A DNA stretch of 27,473 nucleotides from JAVHYG01 sp040390025 (GCA_040390025.1 JAZJZD010000022.1:1-27473); one strand, 5' to 3'; positions 1 to 8,294 are shown, counted from the first letter of the stretch. A program made the numbers and translations. The notes: generated by a model from the sequence alone, not told the origin.

Positions 1-188
1 AAATGAAATAATGTGATTAGATAACTCAATTTAATAATTAAGTTTATTTAAAATAAAAGCAATTAAATAATAATATTTAATTATTTTAAATATTTAAAAT
101 AAAAATAAAAAATAGCTAGACAAAATTATTTTAATGATGATAAATTATCCGCGCTTAGGATTAAAAAATTAAATTTAATTTATTTTTT

Positions 189-217
189 TTGAAGTAAATT
201 TTTTAATTTTATACGAT
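189..217 (+). promoter_or_regulatory. Predicted sigma70-type promoter of the first effector-like gene
   Basis: A TTGAAG -35 box (189-194) and a TACGAT -10 box (212-217) are separated by 17 bases and lie about 40 bases before the first gene. The whole 1-255 stretch is extremely AT-rich with no convincing ORF, so chance matches are easy. The spacing and the downstream AAGGG ribosome binding site (246-250) support the call. Confidence 0.45.
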
Positions 218-255
218 AAATTAATGTTAATTATAATAAAAAAATAAGGGTTTTT

Positions 256-1875
256 ATGAGCAAAGGCGATTTAAAAATATATCAGGTGGCTTGCAATAAT
301 GCATCCAGCAAATCAGAAAGTAACGGTAAATTAAAATATGTAATTATAAAAGAAGAATTAGATTGGCATGGCGAAAAAAAAATTAAAGTGGCAGTAAAGG
401 GAAACAAAGAATTTGCTAATAAAAAAGATAAAAGTAATTACTTATTAGCACTACAGATAGAATCCGGTGCTGCTGAAGCTTTAAGAGAATATCTCTCAGA
501 GCAACTTAAAGTAACAGACGTAGATAGTGCCCAAGCTTTACTGAGTATTTTTTCTGTAAACGATCAATTTGATTTTTCTTCTATTATTGCTGAAACACAA
601 GAAAAAAAATCCGAAATTAAAAGAGAGAGCGCAGCTTCTTTATTAGTTAGTCCGGAGTCTTTGTTAGAAAATAGGGATAGTACAAAACATGAAGATGCAT
701 CGAATAAAACTAAGGTTAATGAGTTGGCAGTTGCTACTCAGGAATGGACAGGCATTTTGAAAGATGCCAGGCAGCATCATCCGGGATACGATAAGGAAGG
801 GGAGCTTGATAAACAGCTGAAATTACTTCAAGAACAATTGGAGAAATTAATTGCTGATGGAGAAAAAGCAGCTACTGCTAATATAGGCAAAGCATTTAAA
901 AATTTACATTATTTAAATTTTTTATTTTCAAAAGAAAATTTACGGTTAGCGATTCGGAACGTAGAAGCTTTAGCTGATAAATTTTCAGGGAGAGAAGAGT
1001 ATGAAACATTAGCTGGGGTAGAAGCTTCATTAAAAACAGCTTGGAACCAACATAATGCGAGCAATAGCAGCGAAGGGTTGGTTGCTATGGATAGTGTTTT
1101 AAAAACCCATGATGCTACTATACGCGATTATTTTAAGTTTTATAATGCTGAGAAAGTTGCGCTGAATCAGCAGTTAGTTGATTTGCAGCAAAAAATAGCT
1201 GAACAATATAATGATTTGGATCCTTCTGTTCAAGGATACTTGGATAAGTCCGGATTAGAAGAAATGATTTTGTCTATAGCTTCTGGTATTAGTATCGATA
1301 GATTAACAAATCTTCGCGCTCGTATTGAAGAAGTTTCACAAGATTTTTCTGTACAGTATACGTTAGCTAAAAGCGTCTTAGACAAACATAGTCAAAACTA
1401 TACTGAGACTGTAAATAAAATAATATCTATTAGGGAACATCTCAAGCAAGGTAACAATGAGTTAGGGAAATTCAATTTATATTTGAACCGATCAGAAGAA
1501 AAAGCTAATCAATTACTGAAAGGAATAGCAGGCCATTTTTTTAGTAATATATCGCAAAAAAAACAAGCAATTTTACATTCGCTTTCAGAAAAACGAGGAG
1601 TTATTCAGAAACTTGATATTATTTTAAAGGTACCAGGCATACCTGTAAAAGAAAATTTAGAGACTATTAAAGACCAACTTACTGAGATTAAAGTTAATTT
1701 AAGTGATGAAAATTTAAGTATTTTACGAAAAGCGCGTGGGCTTACTTTATTTGGTCTTCGTAAAGTAACAACGACTAGCGATAAGGTAGCGCTAGAGGTA
1801 AAAGAGGCTGCAACAGCTTTAGAAGCAAAAGTTGATGACTTAATGAATCAAGTTTCAATTGCAAATAGAGGATGA
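256..1875 (+). CDS. Hypothetical coiled-coil protein, candidate secreted effector
   Basis: The product is 539 residues and I do not recognise a known family. The ATG at 256 follows an AAGGG ribosome binding site at a good distance. The protein has no signal peptide and no clear membrane span. From about residue 180 onward it is dominated by long Glu/Lys/Leu-rich helices typical of coiled coils. Near the C-terminus it carries LFGLRKVTTTSDKVALEVKE, which resembles LFGVFRPATTSLQLIKEIKE near the end of the next gene product, so the two are probably related. The tail is rich in acidic residues, as in many Dot/Icm type IV substrates, but that is only suggestive. A perfect hairpin follows the stop codon. 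Gene order and composition (very AT-rich, unlike the oxidase operon) fit a lineage-specific host-interaction gene; the function is unknown. Confidence 0.75.
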   Translation: MSKGDLKIYQVACNNASSKSESNGKLKYVIIKEELDWHGEKKIKVAVKGNKEFANKKDKSNYLLALQIESGAAEALREYLSEQLKVTDVDSAQALLSIFSVNDQFDFSSIIAETQEKKSEIKRESAASLLVSPESLLENRDSTKHEDASNKTKVNELAVATQEWTGILKDARQHHPGYDKEGELDKQLKLLQEQLEKLIADGEKAATANIGKAFKNLHYLNFLFSKENLRLAIRNVEALADKFSGREEYETLAGVEASLKTAWNQHNASNSSEGLVAMDSVLKTHDATIRDYFKFYNAEKVALNQQLVDLQQKIAEQYNDLDPSVQGYLDKSGLEEMILSIASGISIDRLTNLRARIEEVSQDFSVQYTLAKSVLDKHSQNYTETVNKIISIREHLKQGNNELGKFNLYLNRSEEKANQLLKGIAGHFFSNISQKKQAILHSLSEKRGVIQKLDIILKVPGIPVKENLETIKDQLTEIKVNLSDENLSILRKARGLTLFGLRKVTTTSDKVALEVKEAATALEAKVDDLMNQVSIANRG

Positions 1876-1885
1876 GTTAATTATC

Positions 1886-1915
1886 TATAGAGGGCAACTT
1901 ATGCTGCCCTCTATA
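1886..1915 (+). terminator. Stem-loop after the first effector-like gene
   Basis: TATAGAGGGCA (1886-1896) and TGCCCTCTATA (1905-1915) form a perfect 11-bp stem with an 8-base loop, 10 bases after the stop codon at 1875. No strong T run follows, so it may be an inefficient intrinsic terminator or an mRNA 3' end stabiliser. Confidence 0.55.
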
Positions 1916-2002
1916 AAATTGAGATAATTATCTAGTGCTTCTCTTAAAGAAAGTAAGCCGGTTTAATTTAGAAAAAATATATTTGAAATGCGGTTTTTAC
2001 AA

Positions 2003-2030
2003 TTGACTTTAATTGGATTAAGAATAATAA
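2003..2030 (+). promoter_or_regulatory. Predicted promoter of the second effector-like gene
   Basis: TTGACT (2003-2008) and TAATAA (2025-2030) are spaced by 16 bases and lie 26 bases before the ATG at 2056. Together with the upstream stem-loop this suggests the second gene is transcribed on its own. No good Shine-Dalgarno sequence is visible before its ATG. Confidence 0.4.
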
Positions 2031-2055
2031 CAATATCAAATATGAGAAAAACACT

Positions 2056-3531
2056 ATGCCAACAACAAGCCTATATCCAGATCTTAATGAATTGTTAAGT
2101 GAAGAGTTAAAGCAACTTGAACGGTTTATAAATTTTCCGAAAGCAAATGAGATTTTTCAAAAGACTAATGAACAGTTAAGACAATTAAAAGACGAAAGCG
2201 TTAATTTTGATCGGATCGAAACACAATTAAAAATAGATAGCTTTTTTCAAGAGATAAAAATATTAGTCGAGAATGAAAAGAGAAATTTGCGTAATTTAGT
2301 ATCTTTAGTTGACGCTTATTGTGACAATGAACCTGAAAAACAGGAATTGAATTATTTAATTAGTCTTCAAAAAAAAAGATTAACTAATCGTTTTGATAGC
2401 TTAGAGGTTTTTAATCCCGATGATCTAGATATTTTGAATGATTTAATTAAAAATAAATCTAATAAGTTTCTTGTTAGGATAAAAGAAGTTTTTAATAGCT
2501 TTAATTCTGAATATCAATATGAAGAATATAAGCAGAGTCTATTGGAAAAATTTAACTTTTTGCAAGATGAAGATGCGCATGCCAAATTTAAAATAATTAT
2601 TTCCGAATGGATTACTTTTAAAGATTCTCATGAAATTTTCCAGTCTTTACTGCGCACAAAGGATTTTTATAAAAATCAACGTACATCAATAGATGAAGTT
2701 CAATTAAATTCAGAAAAAATAACTTTAATAAAAGACGATCTTGATGCTTTAGAAAAAAAGCTTTTTCTGGCAATATACGAATTTAATCCTTTAGTAAAGC
2801 CAGTTTCTGATTTACAGTTAGAATTAAATTATGGGTTTGATAGATTTAATTCTAAACTTATCGAGTTAAAGGAAGCGAATAAGCTAGCTTTAAGGGATGA
2901 ATTAAATTCTTTAAAAGAGGGATTAGTTGATTCAATTAAAGCTCCAGCTTATACGTTTACCTCAGTTTTGCTAAAATCAGATGATTTATTAGAAGATATT
3001 GCTAACTTATCTGAGGAAGTTCAAACAATTTCTGAGGAAGAAGATGGTTTTAATGAGTATTACAAACGATACCTTGCTTTAAAATCAGAAATTTCTGAAC
3101 TTACTATTTTTTCTTTTCTAAAAGCGCCATTTGATAAAATGTTTACTAAAAAAACAGAACAGCGAATCAATGAAATTTCTGCTTATAAGGATAAACTACA
3201 TACTTTAGTGGATTCAATGGCGAATAAAAAAGCTAAAATATTTAATTTTATATTAAAAGAACTGCAGGATATAAAGGACTTTGAGCATGATGATACTAAA
3301 TTAGGCTCTTCTACCTTAGCTAAAAGTGTAAGTGGACTAGTTGCTACGCTTGATGAAAATATTTCTACCTTATCAAAGCATAGAAATACACCATTTAAAA
3401 GTGCATTTTGGTGTTTATTTGGCGTTTTTAGGCCTGCAACGACGAGTCTACAGCTCATTAAAGAAATAAAAGAAGAATTAAATCAATTTAATTCTTCAAT
3501 ACAGGGAAAAATTTCATCTCCGACCCCGTGA
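2056..3531 (+). CDS. Hypothetical coiled-coil protein, candidate secreted effector
   Basis: The product is 491 residues, with no recognised domain, signal peptide or membrane helix. It is almost entirely charged helix (Lys, Glu, Asp, Leu, Asn, Phe), as expected for an elongated coiled-coil protein. The C-terminal segment holds a more hydrophobic aromatic patch (FKSAFWCLFGVF) followed by a Lys/Glu helix (IKEIKEELNQF). The same arrangement is found at the C-termini of the genes on either side, which points to a shared C-terminal module in this block. The ATG at 2056 is the first in the frame and follows a plausible promoter. Codon use is strongly AT-biased. A role as a type IV secretion substrate or other host-interaction protein is inference from lineage and architecture only. 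Confidence 0.72.
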   Translation: MPTTSLYPDLNELLSEELKQLERFINFPKANEIFQKTNEQLRQLKDESVNFDRIETQLKIDSFFQEIKILVENEKRNLRNLVSLVDAYCDNEPEKQELNYLISLQKKRLTNRFDSLEVFNPDDLDILNDLIKNKSNKFLVRIKEVFNSFNSEYQYEEYKQSLLEKFNFLQDEDAHAKFKIIISEWITFKDSHEIFQSLLRTKDFYKNQRTSIDEVQLNSEKITLIKDDLDALEKKLFLAIYEFNPLVKPVSDLQLELNYGFDRFNSKLIELKEANKLALRDELNSLKEGLVDSIKAPAYTFTSVLLKSDDLLEDIANLSEEVQTISEEEDGFNEYYKRYLALKSEISELTIFSFLKAPFDKMFTKKTEQRINEISAYKDKLHTLVDSMANKKAKIFNFILKELQDIKDFEHDDTKLGSSTLAKSVSGLVATLDENISTLSKHRNTPFKSAFWCLFGVFRPATTSLQLIKEIKEELNQFNSSIQGKISSPTP

Positions 3532-3609
3532 TTTTTATAACCATCAAAGTATAAAAATAGCTTATTACATAGTGTTTTTATAAAAAAAATAATTCATTCA
3601 TTAAAATTT

Positions 3610-5310
3610 ATGAGAATATTTAAATTTTTAAAAAAATGGCAAATAGCATTTAGTGAAGTCTATAGGCACAATGGACAAATATTATCTCGGGATCAAGCTG
3701 CTTTTGTGCTTAAGCTCGATGCTAATCTAGCTGAGATGTCCAATGGACAAGAACAAGCACCAAATTTGCAGGCTTTAGTTATAGGGGTTGATATAAATGT
3801 AGCTCATGGAGAAGTTGAAGAAATTAATTTGATTGATTATGGTCTAAAAATAGATAAAAAAGGAGAGTTTAACATTGAGGTTCCCTTTTCTAAACCTTCG
3901 GAATTGCTACCCGTTCCTTTGCTTTGCATTTATAAAACAGGGAGTAGCGAATGTATCCCAGCAACTATAAGCGGTTATTTGAAAAGCTATTATTTAGAAT
4001 TTATAAAAATTTATAAGCGATTAAACCAAGCAGGCAATGAAAAAAATAAAGAGCAGCTTGGAGTTATTAATGATCTTTATCAATCTCAGATAATAGAGAT
4101 TACTCGTAAATTTTATAGGGACATTTATAGCCAATGGCCAAACAAGCTTGAAGTAATTGGGCTCTTATTTGATAGGTTTTTTATTGAATATCATTATGGT
4201 AAGTATATTTTTCATGATACTTATCTGCAATTGACTTCAGAATTACTTCCAAGCGATCTAAATAATAATAAAATACAAAAAGGTGATTTTATGGGTAGTG
4301 ATTATAAAAATGAAGCAGAGACATTTTTTACTCGACGTATCATTAATATAAAAGCAATGCTTATCGAAAAATTAAAACCAATGTTTGAAAAATTCCAAGT
4401 AAGTTTTTCGTCTGTTAGTTTTAGCCATGCATCAGTAGATGAAGATTCATATGCTAAAAATGAAGAATTATTTTTTGTTAAATGGTTAGATTTTTTTGAT
4501 GAAAAAATAGCATTTTTGCAAAATCCAGAAAATATTAAGTATTTAACAGAATTTTGTCAGATAAATAGAGAAAATATTGTTAAAAACTTAAATTATTATA
4601 AGCCTTTATTAGTAGAGATAAGAACTAAACTAGTTGAATTGGATCAGAGTTTTGATATTGATTCAATAGAAAAAGTAGAAGATGCTTTAGAAAGTTATAC
4701 AAATTATTTTTTAAATTATTTCGAAAAATTTATTAATCCTTGTTTAGAAAGTTTATTGATTAAGGAGCAATATGCGCCGCAATCTTATGATCAGGGTGTT
4801 AATAATATGGAAGTACAGGCAGAACTTCTGGATAAAAAAGAAGAAAGTTTGATACAGAGTTTTGCGAATGATGCGCCAGCGCTGTTAAGCCCGGGTCAAA
4901 CAAATACCAAGCATAATACGCTAATCGAAGAGAGCGCAGTTAATAGCTTTAAAGCTACGGCTTGCGGAAAAACAGCAGTAAAAATTATTAAAGAATATGA
5001 AGACTATTTATCAGGATATAATCTTGGTTCCCTTTCAAGTAGATCACGTTTTTTATTGGTTACTAAAAAAGGTGCAATAGGTAATATTCGAGAAATACTT
5101 AAGAGAAGTGCGCTTAATGATCTGAATGACTTTAAAGCGTGCTTAGCAGGGTGGGAGTCTACGTTTGTTTTACACCGAGATAGTTATTTTACACAAAAAA
5201 TAGGTAATTTTTTTAAAGGACATGCAAAAACGAAAGGCGCATTATTGTTTGAAAAATTAAAAATTTTAGTGAGTGAAGCAGAAATGTTAGCGTTACAACC
5301 TAGGACTTAG
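3610..5310 (+). CDS. Hypothetical protein, candidate secreted effector with shared C-terminal module
   Basis: The product is 566 residues of unknown family. The N-terminal 100 or so residues are mixed alpha/beta in character, and the rest is mainly helical with aromatic-rich stretches (Phe, Tyr). The last 95 residues resemble most of the small downstream gene product: LNDLNDFKACLAGWESTF aligns with SSLKDFKHALDACKSTF, and GNFFKGHAKTKGALLFEKL with GYFFKWYPKKIQAALLVEGL. No signal peptide or membrane span is seen. The ATG at 3610 begins a Lys-rich start (MRIFKFLKKW) and has no obvious ribosome binding site. The gene ends 50 bases before the next start, so the two are probably co-transcribed. The function is unknown; an effector role is inferred from context. 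Confidence 0.72.
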   Translation: MRIFKFLKKWQIAFSEVYRHNGQILSRDQAAFVLKLDANLAEMSNGQEQAPNLQALVIGVDINVAHGEVEEINLIDYGLKIDKKGEFNIEVPFSKPSELLPVPLLCIYKTGSSECIPATISGYLKSYYLEFIKIYKRLNQAGNEKNKEQLGVINDLYQSQIIEITRKFYRDIYSQWPNKLEVIGLLFDRFFIEYHYGKYIFHDTYLQLTSELLPSDLNNNKIQKGDFMGSDYKNEAETFFTRRIINIKAMLIEKLKPMFEKFQVSFSSVSFSHASVDEDSYAKNEELFFVKWLDFFDEKIAFLQNPENIKYLTEFCQINRENIVKNLNYYKPLLVEIRTKLVELDQSFDIDSIEKVEDALESYTNYFLNYFEKFINPCLESLLIKEQYAPQSYDQGVNNMEVQAELLDKKEESLIQSFANDAPALLSPGQTNTKHNTLIEESAVNSFKATACGKTAVKIIKEYEDYLSGYNLGSLSSRSRFLLVTKKGAIGNIREILKRSALNDLNDFKACLAGWESTFVLHRDSYFTQKIGNFFKGHAKTKGALLFEKLKILVSEAEMLALQPRT

Positions 5311-5360
5311 TGAAAACATTTCTTAGAATAGAGTGAATTCAATTAAAATGGGTGTTAACC

Positions 5361-5852
5361 ATGCAATATCGTAACAAATATAATAGTAAACTAAGTAAAG
5401 ATAGTGGCGAATTATACCAGAAGCATTTATCTGTTGAGTTGCCGGCTGCTTTTACTAAAGCAGCCAGGAAACAACTTGTAAGTTATTCAACGCAGCTATT
5501 AGCAAATTACCCTAAAAAAAATCAGTATAAGAAATATAATCACTGGGTAGAGAAACGCAATGTAATTGATAAGCTTCTTTGTATACTTGATAATAGTGAT
5601 TATCAGCGATTTAATCCTAATCTAGAAATCGCTGATTCTTCATTAAAAGATTTTAAACATGCATTGGACGCTTGTAAATCTACTTTCTCAAAAGGATTGG
5701 CTGCTAAACTCAGTTTACCATTTACTTCTATAACAGGGTATTTTTTTAAATGGTATCCCAAAAAAATACAAGCAGCTTTGTTAGTGGAAGGGTTAGAGAA
5801 GTTATTAGATGAAATAAAAACACCTCTAGCGCCGGTATCAAGAAATTATTAA
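5361..5852 (+). CDS. Small hypothetical protein homologous to the C-terminus of its neighbour
   Basis: The product is 163 residues. I chose the ATG at 5361, since the only earlier start is a GTG at 5352 that would add three residues; neither has a strong ribosome binding site. Most of its length matches the C-terminal region of the preceding 566-residue protein. Shared features are a helical segment ending in a Cys- or Trp-Lys/Glu-Ser-Thr-Phe motif, then a Phe-Phe-Lys patch, then a Leu/Glu helix. It therefore looks like a free-standing copy of that module, from partial duplication or loss of the N-terminal part. It is basic and has no signal peptide. It ends just before a composite repeat and is followed by the convergent ctaA gene. 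Function unknown. Confidence 0.65.
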   Translation: MQYRNKYNSKLSKDSGELYQKHLSVELPAAFTKAARKQLVSYSTQLLANYPKKNQYKKYNHWVEKRNVIDKLLCILDNSDYQRFNPNLEIADSSLKDFKHALDACKSTFSKGLAAKLSLPFTSITGYFFKWYPKKIQAALLVEGLEKLLDEIKTPLAPVSRNY

Positions 5853-5896
5853 CACTAAGATTTAACAGCAATTTTTCTTGAGATGTTTTTGACATA

Positions 5897-6045
5897 TATA
5901 CACCCATTCACCCCGCACCTATCTTTCCAGTTATAATTGGTTGAAAACTCACTTTAGCACCAAGAGGTGCGGGGTGCCCGTTAGGTGATTGGATACCGCT
6001 CGCTTCGAACTTAAAAAATTCGCATCTTCATGTACGAGCGGTATA
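5897..6045. repeat. Modular palindromic repeat, copy A (alternative centre)
   Basis: Copy A starts with TATACACCCATT (5897-5908) and ends with the hairpin ATACCGCTCG...CGAGCGGTAT (5993-6044). Both ends are shared with copies B (8292-8484) and C (14665-14844). In place of the three central hairpins of B and C it holds one hairpin with CACCCCGCACCT arms (5909-5976), followed by a GTTAGGTGATTGG linker that matches GTGATCGG in the other copies. It separates two convergent genes, and its right end overlaps the last codons of ctaA. Confidence 0.8.
5909..5976. repeat. CCCCGCAC-armed hairpin, intergenic relative of the 16S rRNA insertions
   Basis: CACCCCGCACCT (5909-5920) and AGGTGCGGGGTG (5965-5976) form a perfect 12-bp stem around a 44-base loop. 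The arms share CCCCGCAC/GTGCGGGG with both insertions in the 16S gene. On the minus strand the loop begins CTTGGTGCTAAAGTGAGT (5964 down to 5947), close to CTTGGTGTAAAACTGAGT at 27301-27318 in the second rRNA insertion. Confidence 0.8.
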
Positions 6046-7011
6046 ACTATTTAAAGTAATCAGTAAAAGTAATAAAAGAGCAGCAAATCCATTATGCGCA
6101 ATAGCAATGGGTAGGGGTAGTAAGTAAATTACATTCATTATCCCGAGACTTACCTGCAATATTAAAAATAGCATTATCAAGGTACTTAGGAGATGTAATA
6201 TTTTTTTACGGCTTGCGGTTCTTAATTTCCAGCTGAGAAAAGTCAAATAGGTGGCAGTAATTAATGCGCCTATCCTATGGCACATCTGTATGGCAGTGCG
6301 TGCATTATTTGATAAAAGTCCCCCTTCGAAATTTCTATTGGAGTCCGTCCAGAGATGAAATCCTTCTATAAAATTCATGCTAGGCCACCACTCTCCTTGG
6401 CAGCGAGGGAAGTCAGGACAAACAAAAGCCGCATAATTACTGCTTGTCCAACCACCTAGCATTATTTGTATAATTATAAGTAATAAGCCAATGCGAGACC
6501 AGAGACGAAGTTTTTTTTCATTATCGTTGGGTGAATCACTAAAAAAAGGGATTAAGCCTTTTAATAAAAGACATAGCAAACTTAATAGGCTTAATCCACC
6601 TAATAAATGAAGCATAACAATAAGTGGATGTAGACGTAGAGTGACTGTCCATTTTCCGAGTAAAGCTTGAAAAAATAGCAATATTAAAATTAAAAAAGCA
6701 ATTTTTACAGGTTGTTGTGGTAGTTTTCTTTTATGTAAAGTTAAAGTAATTGCTGCAAAACTCAATAAAGCTAATGCAGCTGCAGCATAACGATGGATCA
6801 TTTCAAGCCAAGCTTTTTTAGGGTTAAGAGTCTTCTCGGCAAATGCGGCAGAGGATTGATGGGGTACAATAAGTTTCCCATAACAGCCGGGCCAATCTGG
6901 ACAGCCTAAGCCTGCATCCTTTAGCCGTGTTGTAACACCTAACAATATGACAATAAAGGAAAGTAATGCAGCAACGCAGGTAATACGAAAGGCTAACTTA
7001 TTTTCTAACAT
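6028..7011 (-). CDS. ctaA: Haem A synthase (COX15/CtaA)
   Basis: This inner-membrane enzyme oxidises the haem o methyl group to give haem a, the prosthetic group of the oxidase encoded upstream. The 327-residue product has about eight membrane helices in two repeated halves. Each half carries a periplasmic Cys pair (CPDWPGC at 37-43 and a similar CPDFPRC near 197-203). Haem-ligand histidines appear in MIHRYA (His73), MLHLLGG, MCHRIGA and IAHNGFA, all typical of COX15. It is the last gene of the oxidase operon. Its last codons, Tyr-Thr-Ala-Arg-Thr-stop, are encoded by the terminal bases of repeat copy A, so the native C-terminus was probably replaced or extended by the repeat. A separate haem O synthase (ctaB) is not in the window. 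Confidence 0.93.
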   Translation of the reverse strand: MLENKLAFRITCVAALLSFIVILLGVTTRLKDAGLGCPDWPGCYGKLIVPHQSSAAFAEKTLNPKKAWLEMIHRYAAAALALLSFAAITLTLHKRKLPQQPVKIAFLILILLFFQALLGKWTVTLRLHPLIVMLHLLGGLSLLSLLCLLLKGLIPFFSDSPNDNEKKLRLWSRIGLLLIIIQIMLGGWTSSNYAAFVCPDFPRCQGEWWPSMNFIEGFHLWTDSNRNFEGGLLSNNARTAIQMCHRIGALITATYLTFLSWKLRTASRKKILHLLSTLIMLFLILQVSLGIMNVIYLLPLPIAIAHNGFAALLLLLLITLNSYTART

Positions 7012-7039
7012 CCTATTATTTTCCTAGTGTTTTAGCTGC

Positions 7040-7576
7040 TTATAGCAAATGTGTTAAGTCTTTATATATACTTTCGCCGGGCGTGTTGATTCGATAATAC
7101 AATATAATTTTTTCAGTCGGTTCAACAAGATAATATCCCATAGCCATTTTGTTATTAATGAAGAATCGTAGATACTCTTCTGTTGTAATTGAATAGTTGT
7201 TGATCGAGCGGTTATTTTTCATGCCTCCAGTTGGATCAATTTGGATTAAAGCGGCATTTATCTGCGAGCTTTTTTTCCCTAATGCCAAAATGACTTGATG
7301 TAAAATATGCAATCTCCGTTGGCAGTCTTTCAAGCAACTACTATTTGTCAGATAAAAAATTTGCCAGGCCGTGTGAATTTTTTTATGGAAAATAATTTTT
7401 TTTTTCAATTTTTTAAAATCTAACGCTGGATAAATAAGCTTACCTTTATTGAGTGTTTTTTGAGTTAGCCATGCAGGATGTTTAATATAAAGTAGACTGG
7501 CTAAAATTAAAGGCGCTATGAAGATAAATACTAACAATCCGAGGATGAAATATGGGTTTAATTTATTAACTATCAT
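7040..7576 (-). CDS. Membrane-anchored thioredoxin-like protein of the cox locus
   Basis: The product is 178 residues. One N-terminal membrane helix (about residues 9-30) is followed by a soluble, Sco/thioredoxin-like domain. The segment WQIFYLTNSSCLKDCQRRL places two Cys four residues apart (CLKDC), where Sco proteins have CxxxC, followed by a helix with LHQVILALGK. Proteins like this occupy the same position between SURF1 and CtaA in many gammaproteobacterial cox operons and are thought to help oxidase assembly, perhaps in copper or thiol handling. The start overlaps the end of surf1 by 11 bases, so the two are likely coupled in translation. The assignment to a conserved cox-locus family is by motif and position; the exact function is not established. 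Confidence 0.75.
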   Translation of the reverse strand: MIVNKLNPYFILGLLVFIFIAPLILASLLYIKHPAWLTQKTLNKGKLIYPALDFKKLKKKIIFHKKIHTAWQIFYLTNSSCLKDCQRRLHILHQVILALGKKSSQINAALIQIDPTGGMKNNRSINNYSITTEEYLRFFINNKMAMGYYLVEPTEKIILYYRINTPGESIYKDLTHLL

Positions 7577-8294
7577 AGCGAGCGAACTGTGAAGTAAAAA
7601 AAGCGATTAATAATGTTAAACTTAAAGCAAACCATTGGCATGCGTAGGCATAATGGCGGCTAGCGGGTAGAATAATAGGGCGCCAGAGTGGGGTAAAACC
7701 ATAGGGATGTTGTTTATCGAGTACGATGAGAAAAGGTTTAAATTGTTGTTGATTTAAAAATTTTGCCGTGAGGGTTTGTATACGTTGCGGCCATTTTTTT
7801 TCAACGATTGTTTTAAAACTAAATGTTTTTTGTGGCCAAATAAGTAAACCCTCAATGGTGAGATTTCTTTCGATAGGTTTTATTAAAGGCAGGTTTTCTC
7901 GGCTTTGTCCTTGTGGAATCCAGCCGCGATTCACAAGGATGGCAGCATGACTATTTTTTGGAATAAAGGGGGTTAATACTTCATAGCCAATTTGTTGCTG
8001 ATATACTTTATTGTCTAATAAAAAAGTATGTGTATTGTCAAAATGCCCTTCTGCTAATACCGTCGTATAAATTTTTTCCTTGGCAACTGTCGCTAGTTGA
8101 TTTAGATAAATAGGTGTTGCTTGACGCTGTTTTAAAATTTGTAGTTGAATAAGCTGTTTTTCTTTACCCCGGTGAATTTGCCATAGCCCTAAACTTATTA
8201 GCAAGGGAAATAAAATGAAGAAAACTAAGCAGGGTAAAAGTTTAGGTGAAAAAAAATAATTTTTAATTCGTAGCTTTGCGAATTTTTTTCTCAT
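7566..8294 (-). CDS. surf1: SURF1-family cytochrome oxidase assembly protein
   Basis: SURF1 proteins assist insertion of haem a into oxidase subunit I. The 242-residue product has the usual layout: an N-terminal membrane helix (about 18-38) ending in GLWQIHRGKEK, a periplasmic domain with LLDNKVYQQQIGYEVLTPF and VNRGWIPQG, and a C-terminal membrane helix preceded by HYAYACQWFALS. An upstream TTG at 8333 would add 13 residues, but these are encoded by repeat copy B and do not look like the family. I therefore chose the ATG at 8294, which itself lies at the edge of that repeat (its complement CAT is 8292-8294). No good ribosome binding site is visible, so translation may have adapted to the repeat. 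The gene overlaps the next one by 11 bases. Confidence 0.9.
   Translation of the reverse strand: MRKKFAKLRIKNYFFSPKLLPCLVFFILFPLLISLGLWQIHRGKEKQLIQLQILKQRQATPIYLNQLATVAKEKIYTTVLAEGHFDNTHTFLLDNKVYQQQIGYEVLTPFIPKNSHAAILVNRGWIPQGQSRENLPLIKPIERNLTIEGLLIWPQKTFSFKTIVEKKWPQRIQTLTAKFLNQQQFKPFLIVLDKQHPYGFTPLWRPIILPASRHYAYACQWFALSLTLLIAFFTSQFARYDS

Noticed and set aside
3183..3458. Minus-strand frame of 91 codons inside the second effector-like gene
   Set aside because: Shadow of the plus-strand gene; no start context or recognisable protein.
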